From an uncultured Sphingomonadaceae bacterium (GTDB taxonomy: Bacteria; Pseudomonadota; Alphaproteobacteria; Sphingomonadales; Sphingomonadaceae): a DNA stretch of 64,000 nt. Location of the stretch: positions 1 to 64,000 of the forward strand of contig CALLJS010000012.1 of NCBI GenBank assembly GCA_938050045.1, read 5' to 3'. Numbering within the stretch: the stretch's first letter is position 1; every line of letters begins with the position of its first letter. Shown here piece after piece: positions 44,747 to 53,625 of this stretch. The translations under genes and the position numbers were made by a program. The notes under the pieces are model-generated. The model saw only the letters and a list, made by a program, of their open reading frames with translations, had not been told where the DNA came from and did not search any database.

Positions 44747-46732
44747 TTAAGGGGTGACAATATCAAATTGCGGATCCACCGGATCAAGCGCACCAAACAA
44801 AGCCGTTAAGAGCGCAGTATCGCCCGATATTTGCATATCACCCGATTGAATGAGGCTCAGCGGATTGGCTTTACGCAGCAATATTTTGGTAAAATTTTCA
44901 CGGCTGATGCGCACGCCCGCATCAAATTTAACATCATCAGATATAAGATTGTCTGTTGCCCCGCCAATAGCGCGCGGGAATAAAACGCTTTTCCCAAGAT
45001 CGACTTGGATGACATTGTTTGGAAAATTAAATTGGATGATACCGCCATCGCCCTGCATTTTGGAGGGGTTAAAGCGTGTTGCAATCGAATCAAATAAATC
45101 AAGCGCTGGGATATTATTAAGCACTCTCTCATTGGCTGTAGAAACGATCGCATTGCCAACATTGCCCTCGCGCAATTCCTTTGCACCGCTCAGAAATATG
45201 TTGCGCCATGCGCCAGATTCGCTCTGAAAACCGAGTTGCTCATAAGAAGATGCGAGCCATTTTTTCGCATCCTCATGGCGCGGATTGGCAAAGACGATAT
45301 GGTTGAATATCGTCGCTGCCCAGCGATAATCACCCTCATCAAAAGCTTTCTGAGCAACGGCCAATGCTTTGTCTATTCCGCCAAAAGCCGCAACATATTT
45401 AACCGCCGCTTGCACGGGTGGGTGCTGGTAATAATTAGCTGGCACACCATCCCACCATCCGAAATAACGCTGATAAACGGCCTTACTATTATGATTGAGC
45501 GTACCATAATAATCGCGCACGCCAAAATCTGTGGCCGCAAAATCAGGCTCGCCAATATTTTCGGCAATCTCATGTAACGTGGCCCCTTGATTGGCTTGCC
45601 GCATCGTTTGATCGTGAACATAGCGATACAGGCCGCGCTGGTTTTTCAGGGCTAATTGCACATTATCATTGCCCCATGTTGGCCAATGATGCGATGCCAA
45701 TAATATATCCGATTTCACCCCATAGCGCGTGAGCATAGCATCAATCACCTTGCTCCATTTCAGCGTATCGCGCACCAATGCACCGCGCGGTGTGAGCACA
45801 TTATGAAAATTACGTGTCACCACCTCTGCGCTATGTAATGCTTTATATTGCGGTAAGTAAAAAACCAATTCTGCGGGTGCTTCGGTTTCCCCCGCGTCCA
45901 TAAAATCAAATGTGATACCATCTATTTCCATGCGCCCGCCCTCAGCACCCACTGTTTTAGTGGGCGGGATAAGCGCGACATCGCCGCGCGATAATGCTTG
46001 GCCTAAACCTACGCCGACATGGCCATCTTTGCCCGCTGGCAAACCCGTGCCAAATTGAAATTGGACGCGGCGGTTCATCGCTGTTCCAGCGATAACGCTC
46101 TCACCAATAGATTCGCGCAAGAACCCATTGGGGCCTATGACGTCAACCTGTCCAGACGCATAATCGGCTTGCGACATCACGCCCCAAACTCCGCCGAAAT
46201 GATCGCCATGGCTGTGCGTATATATCACAGCGCGGACGGGCCGTTCGCCCAATATTTGATTGGCCAGTTCTAGCCCCGCTTTCGCAGGCGCAGGGGTCGT
46301 TAAAGGATCGATAATTATCCAGCCGCTCTTGCCTTCAATCAGCGTCATTTGCGCCAAATCATAGCCGCGTATTTGGTATAGGCCCTTGGTTACTTCAAAC
46401 AGCCCATGGATATTATTGAGCTGTCCTTGACGCCATAAGGACGGATTAACCGTATCGGGTGCATCGCCTTTGATAAAATCAAATTGATTCACATCCCACG
46501 CGACGCTGCCATCGGCATTCAATATCGGTTTTTCAATCTTACCCAAAAAACCACGCTGTGCGTTTTCAAAATCTTTTTGGTCAGCAAGAGACAATTTAGC
46601 GGCAAAGGCGTCATTGGCGGCTTTGGTCGCCGCAGTGGCTTGACCCTGTGGGGCTTCGCTTTGCGCTGCAAGATTTTGGCATGGCAATGCCGATAACAAT
46701 AATCCGCTAATCATTATCCATTTCATACACAC
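44747..46732 (-). CDS. Secreted alkylsulfatase-like metallo-beta-lactamase protein
   Basis: The 661-residue protein matches class III alkylsulfatases (SdsA1/BDS1-like): signal peptide (QNLAAQ), the zinc-binding YTHSHGDHFGGVWG, further ligands in ILLASHHWPTWGND, a dimerisation domain (FGGIDKALAVAQKAFDEGDYRWAA) and a C-terminal SCP2-like lipid-binding domain. Such enzymes hydrolyse alkyl sulfate esters to alcohols in the periplasm. Here it lies within an acyl-CoA operon, suggesting the substrate is a sulfated or esterified hydrophobic compound; that is inference. Confidence 0.9.
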   Translation of the reverse strand: MCMKWIMISGLLLSALPCQNLAAQSEAPQGQATAATKAANDAFAAKLSLADQKDFENAQRGFLGKIEKPILNADGSVAWDVNQFDFIKGDAPDTVNPSLWRQGQLNNIHGLFEVTKGLYQIRGYDLAQMTLIEGKSGWIIIDPLTTPAPAKAGLELANQILGERPVRAVIYTHSHGDHFGGVWGVMSQADYASGQVDVIGPNGFLRESIGESVIAGTAMNRRVQFQFGTGLPAGKDGHVGVGLGQALSRGDVALIPPTKTVGAEGGRMEIDGITFDFMDAGETEAPAELVFYLPQYKALHSAEVVTRNFHNVLTPRGALVRDTLKWSKVIDAMLTRYGVKSDILLASHHWPTWGNDNVQLALKNQRGLYRYVHDQTMRQANQGATLHEIAENIGEPDFAATDFGVRDYYGTLNHNSKAVYQRYFGWWDGVPANYYQHPPVQAAVKYVAAFGGIDKALAVAQKAFDEGDYRWAATIFNHIVFANPRHEDAKKWLASSYEQLGFQSESGAWRNIFLSGAKELREGNVGNAIVSTANERVLNNIPALDLFDSIATRFNPSKMQGDGGIIQFNFPNNVIQVDLGKSVLFPRAIGGATDNLISDDVKFDAGVRISRENFTKILLRKANPLSLIQSGDMQISGDTALLTALFGALDPVDPQFDIVTP

Positions 46733-46806
46733 TCTCCTATTTTTCCCTCTTATATAGTCTCTATTTTAGCCATTTTTGTTGCTGGCTTTATTAATGCCCC
46801 TTAAAA

Positions 46807-47604
46807 TTAATGCCCCTTAAATTGAGGCTCTCGCTTTTCAAGGATTGCATCAATAGCTTCACGATGATCATCCATTTGTTGCAACACGCCTTGATAAATT
46901 GCCGCTGTATCGAGATTTTCTTTGAGCGTTGCCGATGCTGCACTGCGCATCAATTCCTTAGTTTTGCGAATAGCCATCGGCGGAAAAGAGGCCACTTGCT
47001 GCGCCAATTCCATTGCGCGTTCAAGCAGCGTGTCGCCCGATACAACCTCGGAGATTAGACCATAATCATAGGCTTTTTGCGCATCGATAAATTCGCCCGT
47101 AAAGAGCATATGGTTGGCCCGCGCGGTGCCAATGATACGCGGTAACAACCAAGCACCGCCGTCGCCTGGAATAATACCAACGCGCAAAAAACTCTCTGCA
47201 AATATAGCATCGTCCGATGCAATGCGAATATCGCACATAGTCGCCAAATCATTACCCGCACCAATAGCATGCCCCTGAATCGCGGCAATCACAGGCACCG
47301 ATATTTCCGCCATCGTCAACGGAATGCGCTGAATACCCGCTTTATACCATTGCTCTATTTCCAAGGGCGTCATTTTTTGATCCGCCGTCATGCTGCGGAT
47401 TTCTTTGATATTGCCGCCCGCACAAAAGCTCTTACCCGCCGCCGCCAATATGATACAGCTTATCGTTGAATCGCTATTCGCTGATTTTAATGCATCGACC
47501 AAAGCGGCGCACATATCGCTGGCCAGTGCATTGCGCGTTTCAGGGCTGTTAAGCGTAATAGTCGCAATATTGTTGGTTTTCTCTAGGGTGATAATATCGG
47601 CCAT
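46807..47604 (-). CDS. Enoyl-CoA hydratase/isomerase family protein
   Basis: A 265-residue crotonase-fold protein with the oxyanion-hole motifs AAGKSFCAGGNIKEI and AIGAGNDLATMCDIRIASDDA and the later IIPGDGGAWLLPRIIG. It would hydrate or isomerise an enoyl-CoA. It is the first gene of the leftward operon (hydratase, sulfatase-like, two dehydrogenase subunits, nitronate monooxygenase). A candidate TetR site is in the divergent promoter region. Confidence 0.9.
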   Translation of the reverse strand: MADIITLEKTNNIATITLNSPETRNALASDMCAALVDALKSANSDSTISCIILAAAGKSFCAGGNIKEIRSMTADQKMTPLEIEQWYKAGIQRIPLTMAEISVPVIAAIQGHAIGAGNDLATMCDIRIASDDAIFAESFLRVGIIPGDGGAWLLPRIIGTARANHMLFTGEFIDAQKAYDYGLISEVVSGDTLLERAMELAQQVASFPPMAIRKTKELMRSAASATLKENLDTAAIYQGVLQQMDDHREAIDAILEKREPQFKGH

Positions 47605-47674
47605 GAGTCTCTTTCTATTATTAACATTGCGGCATGCATCCTATAATTGGAGACATTTGTCACCCATTTTTGAA

Positions 47675-47692
47675 TTTAATCGCACAATTAAA
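47675..47692. promoter_or_regulatory. 18-bp inverted repeat, candidate TetR operator (site 2)
   Basis: TTTAATCGCACAATTAAA has perfect 6-base arms and lies midway between the divergent enoyl-CoA hydratase (70 bases) and acyl-CoA ligase (76 bases) starts, so one site could control both operons. Confidence 0.6.
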
Positions 47693-47768
47693 TAACACTA
47701 GCAATAGCCAAGATTTTGTGAAAATATGCTAAAAGACAAATTGAGAGTCGATATATGGAGAGACAATA

Positions 47769-49292
47769 ATGCATCCTAGCGTCCACGCTATGCAAAACCC
47801 AGACAAAGCCGCCGTCATCATGGCGGATAGCGGTCATACTATCAGCTACAAAGAGTTGGACAAAGCCTCGAATCGCCTAGCGCATTTTTTTCGAAAGCAG
47901 AATATTCAAATCGGCGATACCATTGCCATATTGATGGAAAACCACCCCCATTATTTTGATGTCACATGGGCCGCCCAGCGCGCAGGATTATTTTTTGTTT
48001 GTATTTCCAATCGCCTCACCCCCGACGAAGCCAGCTATATTATCAAAGATAGCGGCAGCAAAATGCTCATATCTTCTGCTAAAATGCGCGCGTGCACTCA
48101 TGCACTATTAGAGCTAAATCCTGATGTTTCGCAATTTCTCTATGATGATGGCGAACGCGCTATTGAAAAATATTTAACCGACATGCCCGATACGCCCATC
48201 GCCGATGAACGCTGCGGAACGGATATGCTCTATTCATCTGGCACAACGGGGCGACCAAAGGGTGTCCGCATCCCTATGCCCGAAGATGAAAATATTGCAG
48301 GCTCTAATATATTGGTTGCTCTGGCCATGCAGATATTTGGTATAAGCCCAGATAGCATCTATCTCTCTCCAGCACCGCTATATCATGCCGCGCCATTGCG
48401 GTGGTGTATGAGCGTGCATCGCATAGGTGGTAGCGTCGTTGTGATGGAGAAATTTGATCCCGAAAAGGCTCTCTGCGCTATTGAGAAATATGGCGTGACT
48501 GACAGCCAATGGGTGCCAACCCATTTTGTCCGTATGCTGAAATTGCCCGAGGAAACGCGCCAGAGATATGATGTCGCTTCGCTTAAATGCGCCATCCATG
48601 CTGCTGCACCTTGTCCAATACCCGTGAAACAAGCGATGATTGATTGGTGGGGGCCTGTATTGCACGAATATTATGCAGGCTCAGAGGGCAATGGTATGAC
48701 CTATATTAACAGCCAGGACTGGCTAACGCATCAGGGCTCTGTTGGTAAACCGATTTTGGGCATACCGCATATTTGTGACGAAGATGGCGAAGACGTTGCA
48801 ATTGGTTCAGAAGGGCAAATATATTTTGAGGGGGGCAATCCTTTTTCCTATCATAATGACCCCAAGAAAACCGCAGAAGCAGCCAATGCCAAAGGCTGGA
48901 CATCGCTCGGTGATATTGGCAAGCTCGACGAAGATGGCTTCTTATATCTTACCGATCGTAAGAGCTTTATGATTATTTCGGGCGGGGTGAATATCTATCC
49001 GCAAGAGATTGAAAATCATCTGATTACCCACCCCAAAATCCAAGACGTAGCCGTGATTGGCGGGCCGCATGATGATATGGGCGAAGAGGTAATAGCCGTC
49101 GTACAGCCGATCACTATGAATGAGGCCAATGATGCCTTGCGCCAAGACTTGGATGCCTATGCCCGCACAAAATTATCGGGCATAAAAATCCCGCGCCATA
49201 TTGATTTTATGGCGGAACTGCCGCGCCATGATACGGGTAAATTATATAAGCGTTTATTGCGCGATCAATATTGGGCCAATAGGAACAATTAA
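47769..49292 (+). CDS. Acyl-CoA synthetase (AMP-dependent ligase)
   Basis: A 507-residue adenylate-forming enzyme that would activate a carboxylic acid to its CoA ester. Motifs: SSGTTGRPKGVRIP (AMP-binding P-loop), YYAGSEGNGMT, TSLGDIGKLDEDGFLYLTDRKSFMIISGGVNIYP and the C-terminal Lys in RHDTGKLYKRLL. Members of this group resemble FadD-like enzymes from terpene and steroid gene clusters. First gene of the rightward operon with P450 and aldehyde dehydrogenase. Confidence 0.92.
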   Translation: MHPSVHAMQNPDKAAVIMADSGHTISYKELDKASNRLAHFFRKQNIQIGDTIAILMENHPHYFDVTWAAQRAGLFFVCISNRLTPDEASYIIKDSGSKMLISSAKMRACTHALLELNPDVSQFLYDDGERAIEKYLTDMPDTPIADERCGTDMLYSSGTTGRPKGVRIPMPEDENIAGSNILVALAMQIFGISPDSIYLSPAPLYHAAPLRWCMSVHRIGGSVVVMEKFDPEKALCAIEKYGVTDSQWVPTHFVRMLKLPEETRQRYDVASLKCAIHAAAPCPIPVKQAMIDWWGPVLHEYYAGSEGNGMTYINSQDWLTHQGSVGKPILGIPHICDEDGEDVAIGSEGQIYFEGGNPFSYHNDPKKTAEAANAKGWTSLGDIGKLDEDGFLYLTDRKSFMIISGGVNIYPQEIENHLITHPKIQDVAVIGGPHDDMGEEVIAVVQPITMNEANDALRQDLDAYARTKLSGIKIPRHIDFMAELPRHDTGKLYKRLLRDQYWANRNN

Positions 49293-49457
49293 ATGCCAAT
49301 AAAAACCAGCATAAAGCCCAATGTAAGGCCAAAGCAACCAAGCGATTATACGGCGATATATGATATGACCAAACGCGCCTTTGCCCCAATGCTATTGGCA
49401 TTAAAAAACATCGATCCTATCGTTGGATTTCATCCTCTTTTTCACTGTTCGGAATGA
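49293..49457 (+). pseudogene. Remnant of a GNAT acetyltransferase N terminus
   Basis: A 54-codon ORF reads NVRPKQPSDYTAIYDMTKRAFAPM, the start of a GNAT-fold acetyltransferase (first strand and helix), then unrelated residues and a stop overlapping the P450 start. The rest of the domain is missing. It may still be translated and couple the ligase to the P450. Too short for the ORF track. Confidence 0.6.
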
Positions 49458-50764
49458 CCATGGAAAATATATTATCTGAGAATATAAATTATACCGTAAT
49501 CGACCCAAAAGCCTATGGGCAGTGGGATGCGCTGCTGGATTTGTTTGAGCGCATACGCAACGACAATCCCGTCATGAAGGTTGAAAATGATGATTTGCAC
49601 GACCCCTTCTGGCTCGTCACGCGCTATGAAGATGTGATGCGCATCAGCAAGGATAATCAAAATTTCCTCAACAGCCCGCGCGGTATCGTCTTTGGCTTAA
49701 AAGCGGGCGATAGGATGATAAAATCTATCACAGGTGGCAGCCCCCATTTGGTCAATTCGCTAGTGGCATTGGACGCCCCCATCCATCCGCAATATCGCCG
49801 CCTCACCCAAGAATGGTTCATGCCCAAAAGCCTTGGTAAATTGGAAAATGAGCTCAAAGCCCTAGCCAAAACAACAGTCGATAGATTGATGGATAATGGC
49901 CCAGAGGCGGATTTTATTCCATTAGTAGCAGCCCCCTATCCGCTGCACGTTATCATGCAAATATTGGGCGTCCCCGAACAAGATGAGCAACGCATGCTAT
50001 TTCTGACCCAGCAAATGTTCGGCGGCCAAGACGAAGATCTTAACAAAAGCAATATGGCCGATATGACGCCCGAGCAAATCACCCAATTGGTTATTGGTGC
50101 TGTCGCCGATTTTGAACAATATTTTGCCAAGCTCGCCAATGAAAAACGCGAACATCCAAACGATGATGTTGCGAGCATTATCGCCAATGCCAAAATTCCC
50201 GATGCAAATGGGGATATGCATTATTTAAGCGATCGTGACATGGCGGGCTATTATATCATCATTGCGAGCGCGGGCCATGATACCACATCGGCATCGGTTG
50301 CAGGGGCGATGATGGCGCTGGCCAAAGACCCAGAGCAATTTGCCCGCCTAAAAGCGGATCGCAGCTTGCTAGCTGGCATTGTTGAAGAAGCCATTCGCTA
50401 CACATCGCCTGTGCAACATTTTATGCGCACCGCAGCAACCGACATAGAGGTTAGAGGCAGACAAATATCCAAAGGGGATTGGATTATGATAAATTATGTA
50501 TCGGCCAATCATGATGAGCGTGTTTTTGACAATCCACGCCAATTTGACGCCAGCCGCTCACCCAATCGCCATTTATCCTTTGGCGCAGGAGCGCATCAAT
50601 GTTTAGGGCTGCACATGGCCCGCATGGAGATGAAAATATTATTCAATGAATTGCTCGATAGAATAGAGACTTTAGAATTGGCGGGCGACCCCAAACGCTC
50701 CAATTCCACCTTTGTCGGCGGATTAAAAACCTTGCCGTTAAAATTCACCGCATCCAAAACATGA
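49454..50764 (+). CDS. Cytochrome P450 of the catabolic cluster
   Basis: A soluble 436-residue P450 with I-helix ASAGHDTTSAS, ExxR region EEAIRYTSPVQHFMRTA and haem loop FGAGAHQCLGLHMARME (Cys near 383). The sequence PYPLHVIMQILGVPEQDE recalls CYP108/CYP111-type terpene hydroxylases and related bacterial P450s of steroid or fatty-acid degradation. It lies between the acyl-CoA ligase and aldehyde dehydrogenase, suggesting hydroxylation of a terminal methyl that is then oxidised. The ferredoxin partner is not seen. Confidence 0.92.
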   Translation: MTMENILSENINYTVIDPKAYGQWDALLDLFERIRNDNPVMKVENDDLHDPFWLVTRYEDVMRISKDNQNFLNSPRGIVFGLKAGDRMIKSITGGSPHLVNSLVALDAPIHPQYRRLTQEWFMPKSLGKLENELKALAKTTVDRLMDNGPEADFIPLVAAPYPLHVIMQILGVPEQDEQRMLFLTQQMFGGQDEDLNKSNMADMTPEQITQLVIGAVADFEQYFAKLANEKREHPNDDVASIIANAKIPDANGDMHYLSDRDMAGYYIIIASAGHDTTSASVAGAMMALAKDPEQFARLKADRSLLAGIVEEAIRYTSPVQHFMRTAATDIEVRGRQISKGDWIMINYVSANHDERVFDNPRQFDASRSPNRHLSFGAGAHQCLGLHMARMEMKILFNELLDRIETLELAGDPKRSNSTFVGGLKTLPLKFTASKT

Positions 50765-50846
50765 AATAAGATAAATTACACCGATAAAGTTGCTAATTTC
50801 CAGCGCATAGCCCACATGAGATATAAGATATTAAGGAGATGAGAAT

Positions 50847-52274
50847 ATGACCACCCAATATAAAAATTTAATCAATGGCGAAATGATCGCCGCAAATGCA
50901 TGGCTCGATGTTCTAAACCCTGCTAATGAAGAAGTGATGGGCCAAGTCCCCGATGCTAGCGAAGCCGAGCTTAACCAAGCCGTTGCCGCTGCGCGCGCGG
51001 CTTTTCCCAAATGGTCAAAAACCCCGATTGAAGAACGCCGCGCCGTCATCCAAAAAATCTCAGCCGCCATTAAAGAAAATGCGGATGAGCTTTTTCGTTT
51101 GCTCACCACCGAGCAAGGTAAGCCGCACGAACAGGCTAAAGGCGAAATATATGGCGCCGCCGCTATGTCCGCTGCGCAATCGACGCTTAGCCTCGATGAT
51201 GAAATTAACGAAGATAGCGAAACCCGCCTTAGCCGCACGCGCCGTGTCCCTGTTGGTGTGGTTGGCGGCATCGTGCCATGGAATTTTCCAGTGATGATGG
51301 CGGTGCAAAAAATTGCCCCTGCGCTGCTTGCTGGTTGCACCATCGTTTTGAAACCTTCACCCTTTACGCCCGTCACCACATTGCGCATTGCCGAGCTTAT
51401 CAAAGACATTGTCCCTGCTGGCGTGGTCAATATTATCACGGGTGATGACAGCCTTGGGCCGCTCATCACAGCGCACCCAGATATTGATAAAATCACCTTT
51501 ACTGGCAGCACCGCCACGGGCAAGAAAATCATGGAAGGCGCATCCAAAGATTTGAAGCGCATCACGCTGGAACTCGGCGGTAATGATGCCTCTATCGTGC
51601 TGCCCGATGCCAATGTTGAAAAAGTCGCCGAACAATTATTCTGGTCAAGCTTCTCCAACGCGGGGCAAATCTGCGTGGCGGCGAAACGCATCTATATCCA
51701 CGAAGATATTTATGATGAACTTAGTGCTGCGATTGCCGAATATGCCAAAAATGTCAAAGTGGGTGATGGCGCGCAACAAGGCACAGGCGTTGGCCCGATC
51801 CAAAATAAAAAGCAATATGATCGCGTTATCGAATTGGTTCAAGACGCCAAAGATAATGGCTATAAATTCTTAGTCGGCGGCGATCATGATCCCGATGTGC
51901 CAGGATATTATATGCCGATCACGATTATGGATAATCCCCCCGAAGATGCGCGTATCGTGGCCGAGGAACAATTTGGCCCTGTTATGCCGTTGATGAAATT
52001 TAGCAGCGAAGACGAGGTGATTGCGCGGGCCAATGCGTCCGAATATGGTCTAGCGGGCGCGGTATGGACAGCCAACCCCGATAAGGGCGTTGAAATTGCT
52101 GAGCAGCTTGAAACGGGTACGGTTTGGGTCAATGAATATCTGCATCTATCGCCCTTTGCGCCCTTTGGCGGGCATAAACAATCGGGCTTTGGTGCGGAAT
52201 ATGGCCAAGAAGGATTGAGCGAATTTACCTATCCGCAGGTGATTACCGTCAAGAAAGACAATGTGCCAGCTTAA
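50847..52274 (+). CDS. NAD(P)-dependent aldehyde dehydrogenase
   Basis: A 475-residue aldehyde dehydrogenase with VGGIVPWNFPVMMAVQKIAPAL, GSTATGKKIM, the general base in ITLELGGNDASIVLPDANVE and the catalytic Cys in NAGQICVAAKRIYI, ending ...FAPFGGHKQSGFG. The pattern is nearest to succinate-semialdehyde or related dehydrogenases, but context suggests it oxidises an aldehyde from the P450 product. GGAG precedes the start; a terminator follows. Confidence 0.93.
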   Translation: MTTQYKNLINGEMIAANAWLDVLNPANEEVMGQVPDASEAELNQAVAAARAAFPKWSKTPIEERRAVIQKISAAIKENADELFRLLTTEQGKPHEQAKGEIYGAAAMSAAQSTLSLDDEINEDSETRLSRTRRVPVGVVGGIVPWNFPVMMAVQKIAPALLAGCTIVLKPSPFTPVTTLRIAELIKDIVPAGVVNIITGDDSLGPLITAHPDIDKITFTGSTATGKKIMEGASKDLKRITLELGGNDASIVLPDANVEKVAEQLFWSSFSNAGQICVAAKRIYIHEDIYDELSAAIAEYAKNVKVGDGAQQGTGVGPIQNKKQYDRVIELVQDAKDNGYKFLVGGDHDPDVPGYYMPITIMDNPPEDARIVAEEQFGPVMPLMKFSSEDEVIARANASEYGLAGAVWTANPDKGVEIAEQLETGTVWVNEYLHLSPFAPFGGHKQSGFGAEYGQEGLSEFTYPQVITVKKDNVPA

Positions 52275-52297
52275 ATAAGCTATACGCTATAATGATA

Positions 52298-52332
52298 GAA
52301 AAGCCCTGTATGAAAATGTGGGGCTTTTTTGT
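52298..52332 (+). terminator. Rho-independent terminator after the aldehyde dehydrogenase
   Basis: AAAAGCCC (52299-52306) pairs with GGGGCTTTTTT (from 52320) across a 13-base loop, ending in T6. It closes the ligase-P450-dehydrogenase operon. Confidence 0.82.
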
Positions 52333-52345
52333 TTATAAATCCATT

Positions 52346-52399
52346 ATGTTAAAAAAAATAGGTTTTCTTAACATGTTTTCTTGATATGTTAAAAAAAGA
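52346..52399. promoter_or_regulatory. ATGTTAA direct and inverted repeats before the fic gene
   Basis: atgttaaaaaaa occurs at 52346 and 52386 and the inverted form ttaacatg at 52369. They lie directly before the Fic start, a typical place for an autoregulatory operator of Fic proteins with a C-terminal helix-turn-helix. Confidence 0.5.
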
Positions 52400-53551
52400 A
52401 TGATCTTTAACCATAGATTGCAATTTATGCTAAAACAGACTTATCAAATTCCTGATTTGCCTCCAAAGGGCGAGCTAGAAAGTAAAGCTATTTTGAAGCT
52501 TGCTTCGATTGCACACCGCTTCCTTGCAGAATTAAAAGGTCGAGCCGCTGCAATACCAAATCAAGGTATATTGATAGACACATTATCATTACAAGAAGCA
52601 AAAGCCAGTTCAGAGATTGAAAATATTATCACAACACAAGATGAGATGTTTCAAGCGACCTTATTCCCTGAGAACCCCTCTTCTGCTGCAGCTAAAGAAG
52701 TTTTTTTATACCGAGATGCATTACAAAAAGGGTTAAAAGATTTAAGAGACAAGAAAGGTATATTATCAAATAACGCTATAATATCTATGTTCCAAATTTT
52801 GAAACGTACAGATGGAGGTTTTCGTAGAACATCGGGAACAGCATTAAAAAATGATCAGACTGGTGATATCGTCTATGTGCCTCCGCAAAATGGTAATGAT
52901 ATTATTATGCATATGACAGCATTAGAAGAGTTTATGAATGATGATGATTATAGCGGTTTAGATTTATTAGTTCGAATGGCCATCATTCATCATCAATTCG
53001 AGAGCATCCACCCCTTCCCAGATGGTAATGGAAGATTAGGGCGTATCATCAATGTTCTTTATTTAACTCAACACAGGTTGCTCGACATTCCAATTTTATA
53101 TTTAAGCCGATATATCACGCAAAATAAAAGTCAATATTATCAACTTTTGCAATCTGTTAGAGACACTGGTGAATGGGAACCTTGGATTTTATATATGTTA
53201 GACGCTGTTGCAAATACTTCAGCTCAAACCATTGATTTAGTCAATGGGATAAGAAATTTGATGGCAGAATATAAAGATATTATTCGCAGTAAACATAGTA
53301 AGATATATTCTCAAGATTTACTCAATAACTTATTCAAACACCCTTATACACGTATTGATTATGTGGTGAAGGAAATTGGAGTTTCTCGACAAACAGCTGC
53401 AAATTATTTAGACCAATTGGCAGAAGCAGAATTACTGGTGAAATTTCAATCGGGGCGCAATGTATATTTTGTTAACATGCCTTTGATGGATTTACTTAGA
53501 AAAGGTGAAGTTCAGAGCAACGCGATAGAAAATAAAATTATTACAAATTAA
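52400..53551 (+). CDS. Fic family protein with C-terminal winged helix
   Basis: A 383-residue Fic protein: N-terminal Fic_N-type region with the inhibitory-helix-like SLQEAKASSEIENI, the catalytic HPFPDGNGRLGR at about 204-215 (AMP-transfer to proteins) and a C-terminal helix-turn-helix (VKEIGVSRQTAANYLDQL). Codon use is clearly more AT-rich than the flanking catabolic genes, so it is probably a recent insertion. It may regulate itself through the repeats upstream. An alternative start is 52427. Confidence 0.93.
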   Translation: MIFNHRLQFMLKQTYQIPDLPPKGELESKAILKLASIAHRFLAELKGRAAAIPNQGILIDTLSLQEAKASSEIENIITTQDEMFQATLFPENPSSAAAKEVFLYRDALQKGLKDLRDKKGILSNNAIISMFQILKRTDGGFRRTSGTALKNDQTGDIVYVPPQNGNDIIMHMTALEEFMNDDDYSGLDLLVRMAIIHHQFESIHPFPDGNGRLGRIINVLYLTQHRLLDIPILYLSRYITQNKSQYYQLLQSVRDTGEWEPWILYMLDAVANTSAQTIDLVNGIRNLMAEYKDIIRSKHSKIYSQDLLNNLFKHPYTRIDYVVKEIGVSRQTAANYLDQLAEAELLVKFQSGRNVYFVNMPLMDLLRKGEVQSNAIENKIITN

Positions 53552-53588
53552 TTGACTCGCTAGTGTCTTGACGCCCTCTTAGATACAG

Positions 53589-53606
53589 TTTAATCAAGCG
53601 ATTAAA
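53589..53606. promoter_or_regulatory. 18-bp inverted repeat, candidate TetR operator (site 3)
   Basis: TTTAATCAAGCGATTAAA, with perfect 6-base arms, lies 19 bases before the thiolase start of the operon that contains the TetR gene itself, which would give autoregulation. Confidence 0.6.
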
Positions 53607-53625
53607 TTTATGAAGGAGAAGAATC

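Noticed and set aside
50831-51691. 286-codon minus ORF opposite the aldehyde dehydrogenase
   Set aside because: Ser/Ala-rich antisense shadow; the plus-strand aldehyde dehydrogenase has all family motifs.
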